A stretch of DNA of 64,000 bases. Source: Desulfosediminicola ganghwensis. Its GTDB lineage: Bacteria > Desulfobacterota > Desulfobulbia > Desulfobulbales > Desulfocapsaceae. The position numbers and the translations under genes were made by a program. The stretch lies in contig NZ_CP050699.1 in NCBI RefSeq assembly GCF_005116675.2, positions 2,317,001-2,381,000 of the forward strand. Reading direction: 5' to 3'. Shown here one piece after another: positions 43,818 to 53,046 of the stretch. Under the pieces are notes generated by a model. It saw nothing but the letters and a program-made list of their open reading frames with translations. It searched no databases and was not told where the DNA came from. Position 1 is the first letter of the stretch; every line of letters begins with the position of its first letter.

Positions 43818-45725
43818 ATGGAAAGAATTATTCAGGGAACATCGGCGGGCGAGGTGCTGAAAAAACTTCGTGCGGCCAAGAGCTATTACATAACCAATAC
43901 CGCCCGTGACATCTCTCAGTCCGATTTCAAAAATCGCATTCTCCTGCACACCGATTTACTGGCGGCGGAGCAGCGGGATAAGGCGGGATATTATTCACTG
44001 GAAATCACCGGTGGCGCTTCCGTCCATGTGGATATGCTTAAAAAACAGGTAAATCCATTTACCAAGCTGGAGCTGTTGCGGGAGAAGATGCCGAACACTA
44101 TGTTTCAGACCCTTTGTCGGGGTGTGAACCTCTTTGGTTATCGGCCATATCCACAGAATGTAATTCGTTTTACTGTGCGGGAATTTGCCAAGTATGTGGA
44201 TGTCTGGCGCGTGTTTGACTTCCTCAACCACGTACCCAATATGCAGGCAGTGCTGGAAGAGGTTGCTCTTGCAGGTAAAATCAGTGAGCCGTGTTTGTGT
44301 TTTTCAACCGGTGATGAGCATACCAATGCATTTTATCTGAATAAAGTACAGGAAATACTGGATGTTACCGGGCCGGAGGCAGTGCTCTGTATCAAGAATC
44401 ATGGTGGTCTTGGCACCCCAAGAAGGATCGGAGAGCTGGTGGATGCGATCAAACAGCGTTTTCCTGATCTGGTTCTGCATTATCACGGTCACAATACCGA
44501 TGGCAATGATGTGGGACGAATTGCCGAGGCGGTGATTAAAGGTGTGACCATTATCGATGCGGCCGACGCAGCTTTTACCGGTTTTTACGGCCCGCCACCG
44601 GTACTGACAGTTATTCAGGTGTTGAAAGAGCATGGCTTTGATCCTGTAGGTATTGATGAAGAGGCGGTGATTGCCACCTCTGATATCATTCGTGACGAGC
44701 GTCAGCATTATCAGCAGTTTGAATCTCAGATCAAAGGTTTTCAGCCGACAGTGCAGATCCATAAACTGCCTGGTGGTGCCATGGGCTCAAGCCTCGAGCA
44801 GGCTGTGAAGGGTGGATTCCTGAAAGAGATGCCTGAGATACTGCATAAGGAGCTGCCCAGAGTTCAAAAAGATCTCGGCAATTTCTGGTCGGTTACTCCG
44901 GGTTCCCAGATTCTCTGGACCACTGCGGTATCCAACGTGCTTGGCGGAGAGCGTTACGGCAATCCATCCGGCGACCTGAAGAACCTGCTGCTCGGCAAGT
45001 ATGGTCCGTTTCCTTTCTACCAGCCGGCGGAGTGGATTTACGAGAAGGTCCTTGGTGAAGATTGGAAAGAGCAGCTCGCCAGTGAAGGTGGTGTGGATAC
45101 AATTGCCGACATCGATCTTGCCGAGGAGAAGGCGGCCCTGCATGAAAAAATTGGCAAAGAACCCACTGATCGGCAGCTGGTACTCTATCTGCAGCATCCC
45201 GTCGACGCGGTGGATTTTTTCAAGTTTGAAGAAGAGTACGGCATGGCCTATGTGCTGCCGCCATCTATCTTTTACCGTCAGGGTGGTTTTGAAGTTGGTG
45301 ACACCCTTTACTTTACTGACCTGGTAGGTAAAGAGCACATCGTTGAGATTGGTCCATCCCCAACGGTGGATACCGGTGAGACTGCGGTCTATATGAACGT
45401 TGACCATCATCCTATGGTGTATACCTTCCAGCCTGAGCGAAACGGTAGCGAAGCTGCAGCCCGCATACAGCTCAGCAAAGAGGAGATCATGGATCTGGCC
45501 ATGGCGGGTGATGTGCGCGCTGGATTTGCCGGCAACCTTGTTGAGGTTACTGTCGCTGAGGGTGATCAGGTGAAACGTGGAGACAAGGTCGCCATCATGG
45601 AGGCGATGAAGATGCAGACTCCTCTGGTCAGCGAAATCGACGGTATCGTTACCGTCATTACCGCCAAGAACGGGGCGGCATTGCAGCCTGGCGACAAGAT
45701 CCTGAAGATCGATTTTGACGAGTAA
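43818..45725 (+). CDS. pycB: Carboxyltransferase/biotin-carrier subunit (pyruvate carboxylase subunit B type)
   Basis: A 635-residue protein. The HMGL-like carboxyltransferase domain (residues about 25-290) keeps the metal ligands as read by eye: Asp in RDISQS, Lys in CIKNHGG and HxH in LHYHGHNTDG. The PYC_OADA domain follows (HKLPGGAMGSSLEQ, VTPGSQILWTTAV). A biotinyl domain closes the protein with IMEAMKMQTPLVSEIDG, where the Lys carries biotin. The start of the domain (RDISQS instead of RDGHQS) is atypical for pyruvate carboxylase, so another 2-oxo acid or oxaloacetate decarboxylase-like activity is possible. It is paired with the biotin carboxylase upstream and ends before a strong terminator. 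Confidence 0.8.
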   Translation: MERIIQGTSAGEVLKKLRAAKSYYITNTARDISQSDFKNRILLHTDLLAAEQRDKAGYYSLEITGGASVHVDMLKKQVNPFTKLELLREKMPNTMFQTLCRGVNLFGYRPYPQNVIRFTVREFAKYVDVWRVFDFLNHVPNMQAVLEEVALAGKISEPCLCFSTGDEHTNAFYLNKVQEILDVTGPEAVLCIKNHGGLGTPRRIGELVDAIKQRFPDLVLHYHGHNTDGNDVGRIAEAVIKGVTIIDAADAAFTGFYGPPPVLTVIQVLKEHGFDPVGIDEEAVIATSDIIRDERQHYQQFESQIKGFQPTVQIHKLPGGAMGSSLEQAVKGGFLKEMPEILHKELPRVQKDLGNFWSVTPGSQILWTTAVSNVLGGERYGNPSGDLKNLLLGKYGPFPFYQPAEWIYEKVLGEDWKEQLASEGGVDTIADIDLAEEKAALHEKIGKEPTDRQLVLYLQHPVDAVDFFKFEEEYGMAYVLPPSIFYRQGGFEVGDTLYFTDLVGKEHIVEIGPSPTVDTGETAVYMNVDHHPMVYTFQPERNGSEAAARIQLSKEEIMDLAMAGDVRAGFAGNLVEVTVAEGDQVKRGDKVAIMEAMKMQTPLVSEIDGIVTVITAKNGAALQPGDKILKIDFDE

Positions 45726-45784
45726 GGTATGTAGATTTATAGATCTATCGATCTGATACGATTGTTCTGTTACCCATTGACCCC

Positions 45785-45824
45785 AAAAGGCCTGAAAGAA
45801 TTGAATTTCTTTCAGGCCTTTTTT
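45785..45824 (+). terminator. Intrinsic terminator of the pycAB operon
   Basis: AAAAGGCCTGAAAGAA pairs with TTCTTTCAGGCCTTTT, a long perfect stem with a short loop followed by further T. It starts 60 bases after the stop codon of the carboxyltransferase gene. Confidence 0.92.
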
Positions 45825-45888
45825 GGTACTTTCAGTATCCAGGTGTATTGTTTCCCTTAGCTTTGTACTAATAAAAATATACACTAAC

Positions 45889-46000
45889 GCTCAGCTCTAA
45901 AGAGTGAGGAGTAACAACATAAAGCTGAAAGGTCTTCTCCAAAAGCCGGTTGAATAATGATTCCGGTGACTGGTACGATTGCCAATTGGTCACAGCTCAC
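45889..46000. repeat. Intergenic repeat copy B (inverted-repeat bounded)
   Basis: Copy B of the element described at 9744-9864, in the same orientation. It has GTGAG at 45904-45908 and CTCAC at 45996-46000 as terminal inverted repeats and, between them, GAGTAACA, TCTTCTC, GGTTG, GATTCC, TTGCCAA and GTCAC in the same order. It lies between the pycAB terminator and a methyltransferase gene, about 75 bases upstream of that start, as copy A lies about 50 bases upstream of the phospholipase-like gene. Confidence 0.55.
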
Positions 46001-46075
46001 GTTTATCTGATCACCTTTTCAAGCTGAAGAATTGAGGTAATCAGGTTAAAAAATACAAAGAAGACAACGCCGAAT

Positions 46076-46780
46076 ATGAAAAAAGCTCCAATGTATACCC
46101 GTTATGCCCGAGAATATGAGCGTGCTATAGAGGATAATATCTATAATGCCCGTTTCGAGCGGCCATCCCTGCTGTCGATGTTACCCGATGTGGCTGGCAA
46201 ATCAGTCCTTGATCTTGGCTGTGGTCCCGGAGTTTACGCAGAAATACTATTGCAGCGCGGAGCAGAGGTTACCGCGGTAGATGCTTCCAGCGAGATGGTG
46301 GCACGGGTGAAAGAAAAGTTTGGCTCAAGAATAAAAACGTACATCCAGGATGTGAGTGAGGGGTTGCCGCAGGAAGCCGACTTTAGCCATGATCTTGTCA
46401 TTTGTCCTTTGGCTGTTCACTATATTAAGGAGCTGGCGCCTCTTTTTCAGGAAATATATCGGGTGCTGAAGCATGATGGAACCTTTCTCTTTTCAACCCA
46501 CCACCCGATGATGGATTTTCAGTCATCTCCTTCGGGGAATTATTTCAGAAGGGAACTCGTTACCGAGACCTGGGATACTATCGGCAATCCGGTCGATGTT
46601 CAGTTTTACAGGCGTTCCTTAACCGAATTGTTCGGTTCGATTACAGAGGCTGGGCTATATATCTCGAATTTCAGCGAGGGTATACCAGACAAGATGATCG
46701 AAGAGGTTTCTCCTGCGGATTACCAGCGCTTGTCAAAACTACCAACGTTCATGTTCATTGAGTGCAAAAAGAACAATTGA
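46076..46780 (+). CDS. Class I SAM-dependent methyltransferase
   Basis: A 234-residue methyltransferase. Motif I is SVLDLGCGPGVYAEILLQRG (near residue 43), motif II (EVTAVDASSEM) follows, and the region near 104 reads DLVICPLAVHYI. It resembles the UbiE/Methyltransf_11 group acting on small molecules. Nothing nearby fixes the acceptor. The gene stands alone, preceded by repeat copy B and followed, convergently, by the MerR gene. Confidence 0.75.
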   Translation: MKKAPMYTRYAREYERAIEDNIYNARFERPSLLSMLPDVAGKSVLDLGCGPGVYAEILLQRGAEVTAVDASSEMVARVKEKFGSRIKTYIQDVSEGLPQEADFSHDLVICPLAVHYIKELAPLFQEIYRVLKHDGTFLFSTHHPMMDFQSSPSGNYFRRELVTETWDTIGNPVDVQFYRRSLTELFGSITEAGLYISNFSEGIPDKMIEEVSPADYQRLSKLPTFMFIECKKNN

Positions 46781-46943
46781 TATCTTTGGCGACCAGGCTC
46801 GGTTGTGGTTGCTATAGTAACAAGCTGTTCAGGCGTTGATTACGACGCTGTATGGCTTCAGGATAACAGAAAACGAGGCACAGCCGTTTTGCCTGAGACA
46901 GTGGTGGGGACTGTCTGAGCAATTCATCGACTGCAAAAAAATG

Positions 46944-47339
46944 TTATCGGCTGTTTAACATTTCGGTTATTCGAACCCGATATTCAACAATATCATTGCG
47001 AAGTGAGGAGAGGCTTGCCATCTTCTCGTCTACCTTGGAGATATGTTGATCGAGGATTTCGATAAGCTTAGGAGTGATGGTGTTGAAGTTTTGCGCGTTG
47101 ATGTCGAATATATCACTTAATTCCTGAATTTCTTTTAGAGATATTCCTAATTGCTTGAGCTTGAGAATAAACTTAAGTCTCAGCACGTCATCCTGGTTGT
47201 AGGTCCTGGTGCCACCGCCCAACCGTTCACTCGAACCCATAAGTCCGATCTCTTCGTAATACCGTATTGTTCTGGTGGTGATATTCAGCCGTTTGGCTAA
47301 CTCACCGATCTGTACAAACGGTTCATTTTTACTGGACAT
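46944..47339 (-). CDS. MerR-family transcriptional regulator (LiuR-like)
   Basis: A 131-residue MerR-family protein. The winged helix-turn-helix reads FVQIGELAKRLNITTRTIRY near residue 8, with YEEIGLM next. The C-terminal coiled-coil (LIEILDQHISKVDEKMASL) has no cysteine, so it is not a metal or redox sensor of the classical kind. MerR proteins of this length control branched-chain amino acid and fatty-acid catabolism in proteobacteria (LiuR). It is divergent from the acyl-CoA dehydrogenase gene, and sites with the core TTACGTAA lie in front of itself, that gene and fadL, supporting the same role here. Its effector is probably an acyl-CoA. Confidence 0.72.
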   Translation of the reverse strand: MSSKNEPFVQIGELAKRLNITTRTIRYYEEIGLMGSSERLGGGTRTYNQDDVLRLKFILKLKQLGISLKEIQELSDIFDINAQNFNTITPKLIEILDQHISKVDEKMASLSSLRNDIVEYRVRITEMLNSR

Positions 47340-47480
47340 TTTTTTAACCTCATAAAACTACAAAATTACCCTTGGATAATCGGGCATTTTTCATAAGTGT
47401 GGCTGATACCTGGTGAAAGGTTCACCCCGTTCTGAAACAACCTTATCAGGAATAAATTTAGTTGAAGCAACTCTTGGGAT

Positions 47481-47500
47481 TTACCTTTACGTAATTTTTC
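47481..47500. promoter_or_regulatory. Candidate MerR (LiuR-like) operator near merR
   Basis: TTACCTTTACGTAATTTTTC contains the eight-base palindrome TTACGTAA (47487-47494) and the preceding ACCT shared with the sites at 47609 and 53790. It lies about 150 bases upstream of the merR start, which would permit autoregulation. It is the weakest of the three, lacking the AAAC after the core. Confidence 0.45.
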
Positions 47501-47608
47501 AGAACAAGTTAGCATAGGGGATGAAGTGGTGTCAAATAAAAATAGTTAATTAGATGGTTTTGTAAAGATTGTGTGTGTAAAGCGATGTCCGCTCGATGTG
47601 AAAAATTC

Positions 47609-47639
47609 TTGACCTTTACGTAAACAAGGGATATATAAG
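47609..47639 (+). promoter_or_regulatory. MerR-type promoter of the acyl-CoA oxidation block
   Basis: TTGACC at 47609-47614 serves as a -35 box. The perfect ten-base palindrome TTTACGTAAA at 47615-47624 lies in the spacer, and TATAAG at 47634-47639 sits 19 bases after the -35 box (TATATA at 47632 would give 17). A long spacer with a palindrome in it is the hallmark of MerR-controlled promoters. It lies about 60 bases upstream of the acyl-CoA dehydrogenase start, between the divergent merR gene and this operon. Confidence 0.65.
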
Positions 47640-47697
47640 GGGGAATATTTCTGCATGATTTCACTTATTGCTCAGGTTATCAACTGGAGAGTGGTTT

Positions 47698-48843
47698 ATG
47701 ATCTTTGAACTAACGGAAGAACAGGCGCTTATTCGCAGCATGGTACGGGAATTTGCAGAAAAAGAAGTTGCACCTTCTGCAGGTGAGCGCGATGAAAATG
47801 AGCGTTTTGACCGGGAACTGATGTTTGATCGGCTGGCAGAGTTGGGCCTGACGGGCATCGTATTTCCTGAAGAATATGGCGGCGCCGGCGCCGATTACAT
47901 CAGTTATGCAATTGCTGTGGAAGAGCTTTCGAGGGTGTGCGCATCCACTGGTGTGACACTTTCGGCCCATCTTTCCCTGGGAGCCAACCCCATATTTCTG
48001 TTCGGTTCCGAGCAGCAGAAGCAGAAGTATCTGGCTCCTCTTGCTTCCGGTGAGAAAATGGGTGCTTTCGGGTTGACAGAGCCTGGGGCGGGATCGGATG
48101 CCGGTGGTACCAAAACCGTGGCCAGTCTCGATGGCGAGGAATGGGTAATCAATGGTTCAAAGATTTTTATAACCAACGGCGGCGATGCCGATACCTATGT
48201 GGTTTTTGCCCGGACAGACAAAGAGGCTGAAAAACATCATGGCATAAGTGCTTTTATCATTGAGAAAGGCACCCCGGGGTTTAGTTTTGGCAAAAAAGAG
48301 CAGAAGATGGGGATCCGCTCCTCACCTACGTTGGAGCTGGTCTTTGAAGATTGCCGTATCCCCAGGGAAAACCTGCTTGGTGAAGAAGGACAAGGTTTTC
48401 GGGTGGCGATGAAGACCCTTGATGGCGGGAGAATTGGTATTGCCTCCCAGGCATTGGGCATTGCCCAGGGCGCACTGGATGCCGCTGTGGACTATGCGCG
48501 GGAACGCAAACAGTTTAATAGCTCCATAGCCAGTTTTCAGGGCATTCAGTTTCAACTTGCAGATATGGCTACCCAGGTGGAGTCAGCGCGTTTGCTGGTT
48601 TATAACGCTGCCTATCGGGCGAGTAATGGCCTCGGCTACTCTCAACAGTCGGCGATGGCAAAGCTGATGGCCAGTGAAACCGCAATGAAGGTGAGTACAC
48701 AGGCTGTTCAGATTTTTGGTGGTTACGGCTATACCAGGGAGTTTCCGGTAGAGCGCATGATGCGCGATGCCAAGATCACCGAGATCTATGAAGGAACCAG
48801 TGAGGTGCAGAGAATCGTAATCGGTTCCGCTCTCACCAGATAG
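47698..48843 (+). CDS. Acyl-CoA dehydrogenase
   Basis: A 381-residue FAD-dependent dehydrogenase that makes the first trans-double bond of beta-oxidation or of branched acyl-CoA breakdown. Motifs are [19 protein letters not shown] (FAD and substrate binding, near residue 122), [14 protein letters not shown]-like strand, [20 protein letters not shown] and the C-terminal [17 protein letters not shown] that holds the catalytic Glu region. The start 47698 has GGAGAG upstream and gives the family's usual N-terminus ([20 protein letters not shown]). It is the first gene of a block with an Fe-S oxidoreductase and EtfBA. Chain-length preference cannot be read. Confidence 0.88.
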   Translation: MIFELTEEQALIRSMVREFAEKEVAPSAGERDENERFDRELMFDRLAELGLTGIVFPEEYGGAGADYISYAIAVEELSRVCASTGVTLSAHLSLGANPIFLFGSEQQKQKYLAPLASGEKMGAFGLTEPGAGSDAGGTKTVASLDGEEWVINGSKIFITNGGDADTYVVFARTDKEAEKHHGISAFIIEKGTPGFSFGKKEQKMGIRSSPTLELVFEDCRIPRENLLGEEGQGFRVAMKTLDGGRIGIASQALGIAQGALDAAVDYARERKQFNSSIASFQGIQFQLADMATQVESARLLVYNAAYRASNGLGYSQQSAMAKLMASETAMKVSTQAVQIFGGYGYTREFPVERMMRDAKITEIYEGTSEVQRIVIGSALTR

Positions 48844-48940
48844 TAAACGAGTGGGCTTTATATGCAGTAAAAGGGCGTGGGCGAGGACGCCTGTTTTTGA
48901 GGCACGAGTGTAAGTACAAAAGAGTTCAATGGAGAGAGCG

Positions 48941-50920
48941 ATGGAATTTACCCGTGAGATTTATTGGAACGTGGGGCATGGCGCTGCAACCCTTGTCCCT
49001 ATGTATCTTCTAGTAGTCGTTGCTGTAGGTGTTGTTGTATGGGCTTTTCGAAAAAAACTGGATGTGTACAGGCAGGGGCTGCCGCTGGAACGAACGGATC
49101 AGCTCGGTAGCCGGATAGGCGCAATGCTGAACAATGCCATCTTCCAGAAAAAAGTAACCCAGGTGAAGATTCCTGGTCTATTCCACGGCATATTCTTCTG
49201 GGGCTGGTTTCTGCTGCTTATAGGAACCACGCTTATCGTTATTCAGGCGGATTTCACAGACCTGCTTTTCGGTTATAAATTTCTGGTCGGCAATTTCTAT
49301 AAAATCTTTTCAGTTACTCTGGATATCGCCGGACTCGCTTCAATTGTTTTTTTGAGCGCTCTCTTTGTCCGGCGGTATTTTTTTAGACCTGAAGGACTCG
49401 AGACCAAAAGAGACGATGCCATTATGCACGGGCTGATGACCATCATCCTGCTTACCGGCTTCGTAATTGAAGGTAGCCGCATGGCCGTCACCGAGCTAGG
49501 AACGCCGGTCGCGCTCTGGTCTCCCGTAGGTTATCTGCTGGCGCAGTCTGTAGCCTGGATGGGTGAAGACAGCCTGCGGCTTATCCATAAACTTACCTGG
49601 TGGTTTCATCTGCTGCTGGTGATGGGCTTTATTGCTCTTATTCCATTCACCAAGTTTCGTCATATACTTACTACCAGCGCGAATTACATTTTTGCAGACA
49701 GGGGCCCGAAAGGAAAGCTTCGTTCCCTCGATCTTGAGGACGAGGATGCTGAAACCTTTGGTGCAACTTCTGTAAAGGAGCTGACCTGGAAAGATATCTT
49801 CGATGCCGACGCCTGCACCCTGTGCAAGCGCTGTCAGGATCGCTGTCCGGCCTGGAATACCGAGAAACCTTTGTCACCCATGAAAGTGGTCAATCAGATC
49901 GGCGAGGTAGCCTACAACGATCCCGAGGCGAATCTGATAGAGACCCTCAGCCGGGACGTTCTCTGGTCATGTACCACCTGTCGGGCCTGTCAGGAAATCT
50001 GCCCGGCTTCCATCGAGCATGTGAGCAAGATTGTCGACGTTCGTCGCTCCATGGTGCTTATGGAGGGTGAGTTCCCTGATGATGCGACCATGGCAGCCAT
50101 GGAGGCAACCGAGGTCAATGGTAACCCGCTGGGACTGGGCTATGCCTCCCGTGGTGATTGGGCGGCTGAGCTTGGGGTGAAGACCCTGGCTGAAGATCCG
50201 GAAGTTGATGTACTCTACTTTGTCGGTTGTTACGCTTCATTTGATAAACGCAATATCGCAGTGGCCAGGAGCTTCATTCAACTCTGTGAGGCTGCAGGCG
50301 TGAAAGTGGGAATCCTCGGCAAGGAAGAGAAGTGCTGCGGTGAGCCGATGCGTAAGATGGGCAACGAATACCTTTACCAGAGTCTTGCCATGGAGAATGT
50401 TGAGCTGATCAATGGCTATGGTGTCAAGAAAATCGTTACAACATGCCCGCATTGTTACAACACTCTGGAAAAGGATTACCGTGACTTTGAGCTTGAAGCT
50501 GAAGTGGAAAGTTACACTGTATTCCTCGAGCGACTGTTGAAAACAGGCCGCCTCAAGCTCAAAGCCGAAGGGCTGGATTGCACCTATCATGACTCCTGCT
50601 ATCTTGGCCGTCACAACGATATCTACGATGCGCCTCGTGCGCTTATTGAAGCCGCTGGCGGGACCATCAGAGAGATGGAGAAAAGCAGGGCTGAAGGGTT
50701 CTGTTGCAGTGCCGGTGGCGGGCGTATCATGGCCGAGGAGAAGATAGGCGAAAGGATAAGTGTCAAGCGGGTGAATATGGCAGTAGAGACAGGTGCGCCG
50801 ACGCTTTTGTCAAACTGTCCTTTCTGTCTGACAATGTTTGAAGATGGTGTGAAGGGGGCAGAGGCCGAAGATAAACTGAGACCTCGTGACATCGCCGAGT
50901 TGCTTGCTGAGAGATTGTAA
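48941..50920 (+). CDS. Membrane Fe-S EtfAB:quinone oxidoreductase (HdrD/CCG-type)
   Basis: A 659-residue membrane protein. The N-terminal half has five to six helices (LVPMYLLVVVAVGVVVWAF, FFWGWFLLLIGTTLIVI and more). Two [4Fe-4S] ferredoxin motifs follow, CTLCKRCQDRCPAW (near residue 288) and CTTCRACQEICPASI. Then come two CCG cysteine-rich domains (VGCYASFDK, EKCCGEPM, TCPHCYNTLEKDY and YHDSCYLGR, GFCCSAGGG). This layout matches the EtfAB:menaquinone oxidoreductase (DUF224) proteins that pass electrons from acyl-CoA dehydrogenase through EtfAB into the membrane. GGAGAG before 48941 supports that start over 48929. It sits between the dehydrogenase and etfB genes. Confidence 0.85.
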   Translation: MEFTREIYWNVGHGAATLVPMYLLVVVAVGVVVWAFRKKLDVYRQGLPLERTDQLGSRIGAMLNNAIFQKKVTQVKIPGLFHGIFFWGWFLLLIGTTLIVIQADFTDLLFGYKFLVGNFYKIFSVTLDIAGLASIVFLSALFVRRYFFRPEGLETKRDDAIMHGLMTIILLTGFVIEGSRMAVTELGTPVALWSPVGYLLAQSVAWMGEDSLRLIHKLTWWFHLLLVMGFIALIPFTKFRHILTTSANYIFADRGPKGKLRSLDLEDEDAETFGATSVKELTWKDIFDADACTLCKRCQDRCPAWNTEKPLSPMKVVNQIGEVAYNDPEANLIETLSRDVLWSCTTCRACQEICPASIEHVSKIVDVRRSMVLMEGEFPDDATMAAMEATEVNGNPLGLGYASRGDWAAELGVKTLAEDPEVDVLYFVGCYASFDKRNIAVARSFIQLCEAAGVKVGILGKEEKCCGEPMRKMGNEYLYQSLAMENVELINGYGVKKIVTTCPHCYNTLEKDYRDFELEAEVESYTVFLERLLKTGRLKLKAEGLDCTYHDSCYLGRHNDIYDAPRALIEAAGGTIREMEKSRAEGFCCSAGGGRIMAEEKIGERISVKRVNMAVETGAPTLLSNCPFCLTMFEDGVKGAEAEDKLRPRDIAELLAERL

Positions 50921-51003
50921 TTGCGGTTGTAGTAAAGCAGCTCGGGCACTAGGCTTGAATTGAACAAAGCTGAAAAAAGCGAATCGTTATCGGAGGATGG
51001 AGA

Positions 51004-51777
51004 ATGAACATTCTGGTATGCATTAAGCAGGTTCCCGACATGGAATCAAAGTTTAAAGTTGCCGCGAACGGTACCTGGTATGACAATCAGGATCTGGCCT
51101 GGCGGATGAATGAATATGATGAATATGCAGTTGAACAGGCGGTTCAGCTGAAAGAGCAGGTCAAGGATGCTGACCTCACCGTGCTGTGCATCGGCTCGGA
51201 CAAGGTCAAGGAGACCATGAAGAAGGCGCTGGCAATGGGCTGTGATCGTGGCGCCCATATCGACGACGCTGATTCCTGGGCCAAGGAGCCTTTCGAAATA
51301 GCCGGAATTATATCTGAATACGCCAAGGATAAAAGCTTTGACGTCATTTTTACCGGTATGCAGTCCCAGGACCGCGGCAGTGGTCAGGTCGGCGTACTGG
51401 TGGCAGAGATGCTTGGTATTGCCAGTGTCTCAACCATCGTGGATTTCGCTTTTGATGATGGCACAATCAAGGCCAAGCGTGAACTTGAGGGTGGAATCAA
51501 GGCCAATGTTACGGTTCAGGTTCCGGCCCTGGTGACCTGTCAGCTTGGCTTGAACACCCCACGCTACCCTACCTTGCCTAATATCATGAAGGCCAAGAAA
51601 AAGGAGTTGCTTACTATTCCGGTTGCAGATGTGCTGAAGGTGGATGCACGTATGGAGACTTCTGCCATGTACTTCCCTGAGAAGAAGGGCGGCGGACTGG
51701 TGCTGGAAGGTGAGGCAGGTGATCTGGCTGACAAGCTGATTTCGATTCTCAAAGAAAAAACAAGTGTCCTGAAGTAG
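51004..51777 (+). CDS. etfB: Electron transfer flavoprotein beta subunit
   Basis: A 257-residue EtfB. It starts MNILVCIKQVPDMESKFKV and carries the AMP-binding/structural segments CDRGAHIDDADSWAKEPFEI, VIFTGMQSQDRGSGQVGVL and VQVPALVTCQLGLNTPRYPT. It pairs with EtfA, which starts ten bases after its stop, to take electrons from the acyl-CoA dehydrogenase. GGAGG stands upstream of the start. The gene lies 83 bases after the Fe-S oxidoreductase gene. Confidence 0.92.
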   Translation: MNILVCIKQVPDMESKFKVAANGTWYDNQDLAWRMNEYDEYAVEQAVQLKEQVKDADLTVLCIGSDKVKETMKKALAMGCDRGAHIDDADSWAKEPFEIAGIISEYAKDKSFDVIFTGMQSQDRGSGQVGVLVAEMLGIASVSTIVDFAFDDGTIKAKRELEGGIKANVTVQVPALVTCQLGLNTPRYPTLPNIMKAKKKELLTIPVADVLKVDARMETSAMYFPEKKGGGLVLEGEAGDLADKLISILKEKTSVLK

Positions 51778-51787
51778 GAGGGGAATC

Positions 51788-52702
51788 ATGAAAATAGTAT
51801 TGATCGCGGAATACAGGGATGGACAGATGCTCTCAGGCTACACCGAGTTGCTCGGCTTTGCCGAGACCATGGGAGCAGAAACAGTGATGTTTGTTGCCGG
51901 CAGTGATGCTGTTTTACCAGCCTATGACGGCAAACTTTATCTGGCAGATGCTGCTGTCTGTGGCGAATATAATCCTGATTTGCATAAGCAGATGATCCTG
52001 GATGTTGTTGCCAAAGAACAACCTGATATGGTTGCTTTTTGTCACTCATCTTATGGCTGGGATCTCGCCCCACGAGTGGCCTTTGGCATGAAGGCTGCCC
52101 AGGTCTCTGAAGTGGTTGAGGTAAAAGACGGAGCCATGGTCGCTCCCGCCTGCAACTCCAAGCTGCGCCGTACTGTAACTTGCAAGACCGGGCAGACAGT
52201 GGTGACCCTGCAGGCAGGCGCATTTGCCCCGGTTGAGGGCGGTGGTACTCCAGAGGTTGAGAAAATTGCCGTTGACGGTCAGGGACGAGTGGTCTTTGAG
52301 GGGTATGAGGAAGCTGAGGCCGGTGGCGTTGATCTGAGTAAAGCCGAAGTCATTGTCAGTGCCGGCCGTGGTATTGGCAAACCGGAAAATGTCGCGATGA
52401 TATCTGCTCTGGCTAAAGCACTCGGTGGGGAATATGGCGCAAGCCGTCCGGTTGTCGATTCTGAATGGGTTGAACATAACCGCCAGGTCGGCACCACCGG
52501 ACAGACGGTTGCACCCAAGCTCTATCTCGCCTGCGGTATTTCAGGTGCTATTCAGCATCTGGCCGGTATGAAGAAGTCTGAGTTTGTGGTTGCCGTGAAT
52601 ACCGACAAAGATGCACCCATTGGTGAGGTGGCAGACGTGCTGATAGTAGCCGATCTGTTGCAGTTTGTACCCGCGCTGACTGAAAAAGTTCAGGCGCTCT
52701 AA
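51788..52702 (+). CDS. etfA: Electron transfer flavoprotein alpha subunit
   Basis: A 304-residue EtfA. The C-terminal FAD domain reads VIVSAGRGIGKPENVAM, QVGTTGQTVAPKLYLACGIS, GAIQHLAGMKKSEFVVAVNT and DAPIGEVADVLIVADL, which contain the conserved FAD-binding residues. The length and lack of a ferredoxin domain fit the standard non-bifurcating type. It forms the heterodimer with EtfB and serves as the shuttle to the membrane Fe-S oxidoreductase. Only 23 bases separate it from the SCP2 gene. Confidence 0.92.
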   Translation: MKIVLIAEYRDGQMLSGYTELLGFAETMGAETVMFVAGSDAVLPAYDGKLYLADAAVCGEYNPDLHKQMILDVVAKEQPDMVAFCHSSYGWDLAPRVAFGMKAAQVSEVVEVKDGAMVAPACNSKLRRTVTCKTGQTVVTLQAGAFAPVEGGGTPEVEKIAVDGQGRVVFEGYEEAEAGGVDLSKAEVIVSAGRGIGKPENVAMISALAKALGGEYGASRPVVDSEWVEHNRQVGTTGQTVAPKLYLACGISGAIQHLAGMKKSEFVVAVNTDKDAPIGEVADVLIVADLLQFVPALTEKVQAL

Positions 52703-52725
52703 TTGCCATAGGGAGGAATCTGAAA

Positions 52726-53034
52726 ATGTTGGATGATACATTCAGCCAGATGGCTGAGTCCTTCGTCAAGGATGCGGTCGATGGGCAGAAGAGCTTCTAT
52801 TTCTCTTTAGCTGATGTGAAAAAGACTGTGGTGGTGAGTGGTTCTGAATGTACCATCACCGAGGGTAAAACTGTAGAGCAGGCTGATTGCGTTTGTAAGA
52901 CCAGCCCTGAGTTTTTTCTGCGGATCTGGGATGATGGCTATCGACCAGGAATGGCGGATTTTATGAAGGGCACGATCAAGTCGAATGATCCTTCTCTGCT
53001 GCAAACCTTTCTGAAATGTTTCGGTAAAGAGTAG
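52726..53034 (+). CDS. SCP2 sterol-carrier-like protein
   Basis: A 102-residue protein of the SCP2 fold (DGQKSFYFSLADVKKTVVVS, then DCVCKTSPEFFLRIWDDGY and MKGTIKSNDPSLLQTFLKCF). SCP2 proteins bind fatty acyl chains or sterols in a hydrophobic tunnel. It follows EtfA by 23 bases on the same strand and so belongs to the acyl-CoA oxidation block, where it may hold or deliver acyl chains. It lacks a signal peptide, so it is cytoplasmic. AGGGAGG precedes the start. Confidence 0.75.
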   Translation: MLDDTFSQMAESFVKDAVDGQKSFYFSLADVKKTVVVSGSECTITEGKTVEQADCVCKTSPEFFLRIWDDGYRPGMADFMKGTIKSNDPSLLQTFLKCFGKE

Positions 53035-53046
53035 GCTGAGAATCAG

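Noticed and set aside
43818-45725. The pycB carboxyltransferase domain first looked as if a catalytic metal ligand were missing (RDISQS for RDGHQS).
   Set aside because: Careful alignment keeps the Asp in RDISQS, the Lys in CIKNHGG and the HxH in LHYHGHNTDG, so the metal site looks intact.
44787-45884. A 365-codon minus-strand open frame antisense to the carboxyltransferase subunit gene.
   Set aside because: The plus-strand gene has clear metal-ligand and biotinyl motifs, and the antisense frame shows none.
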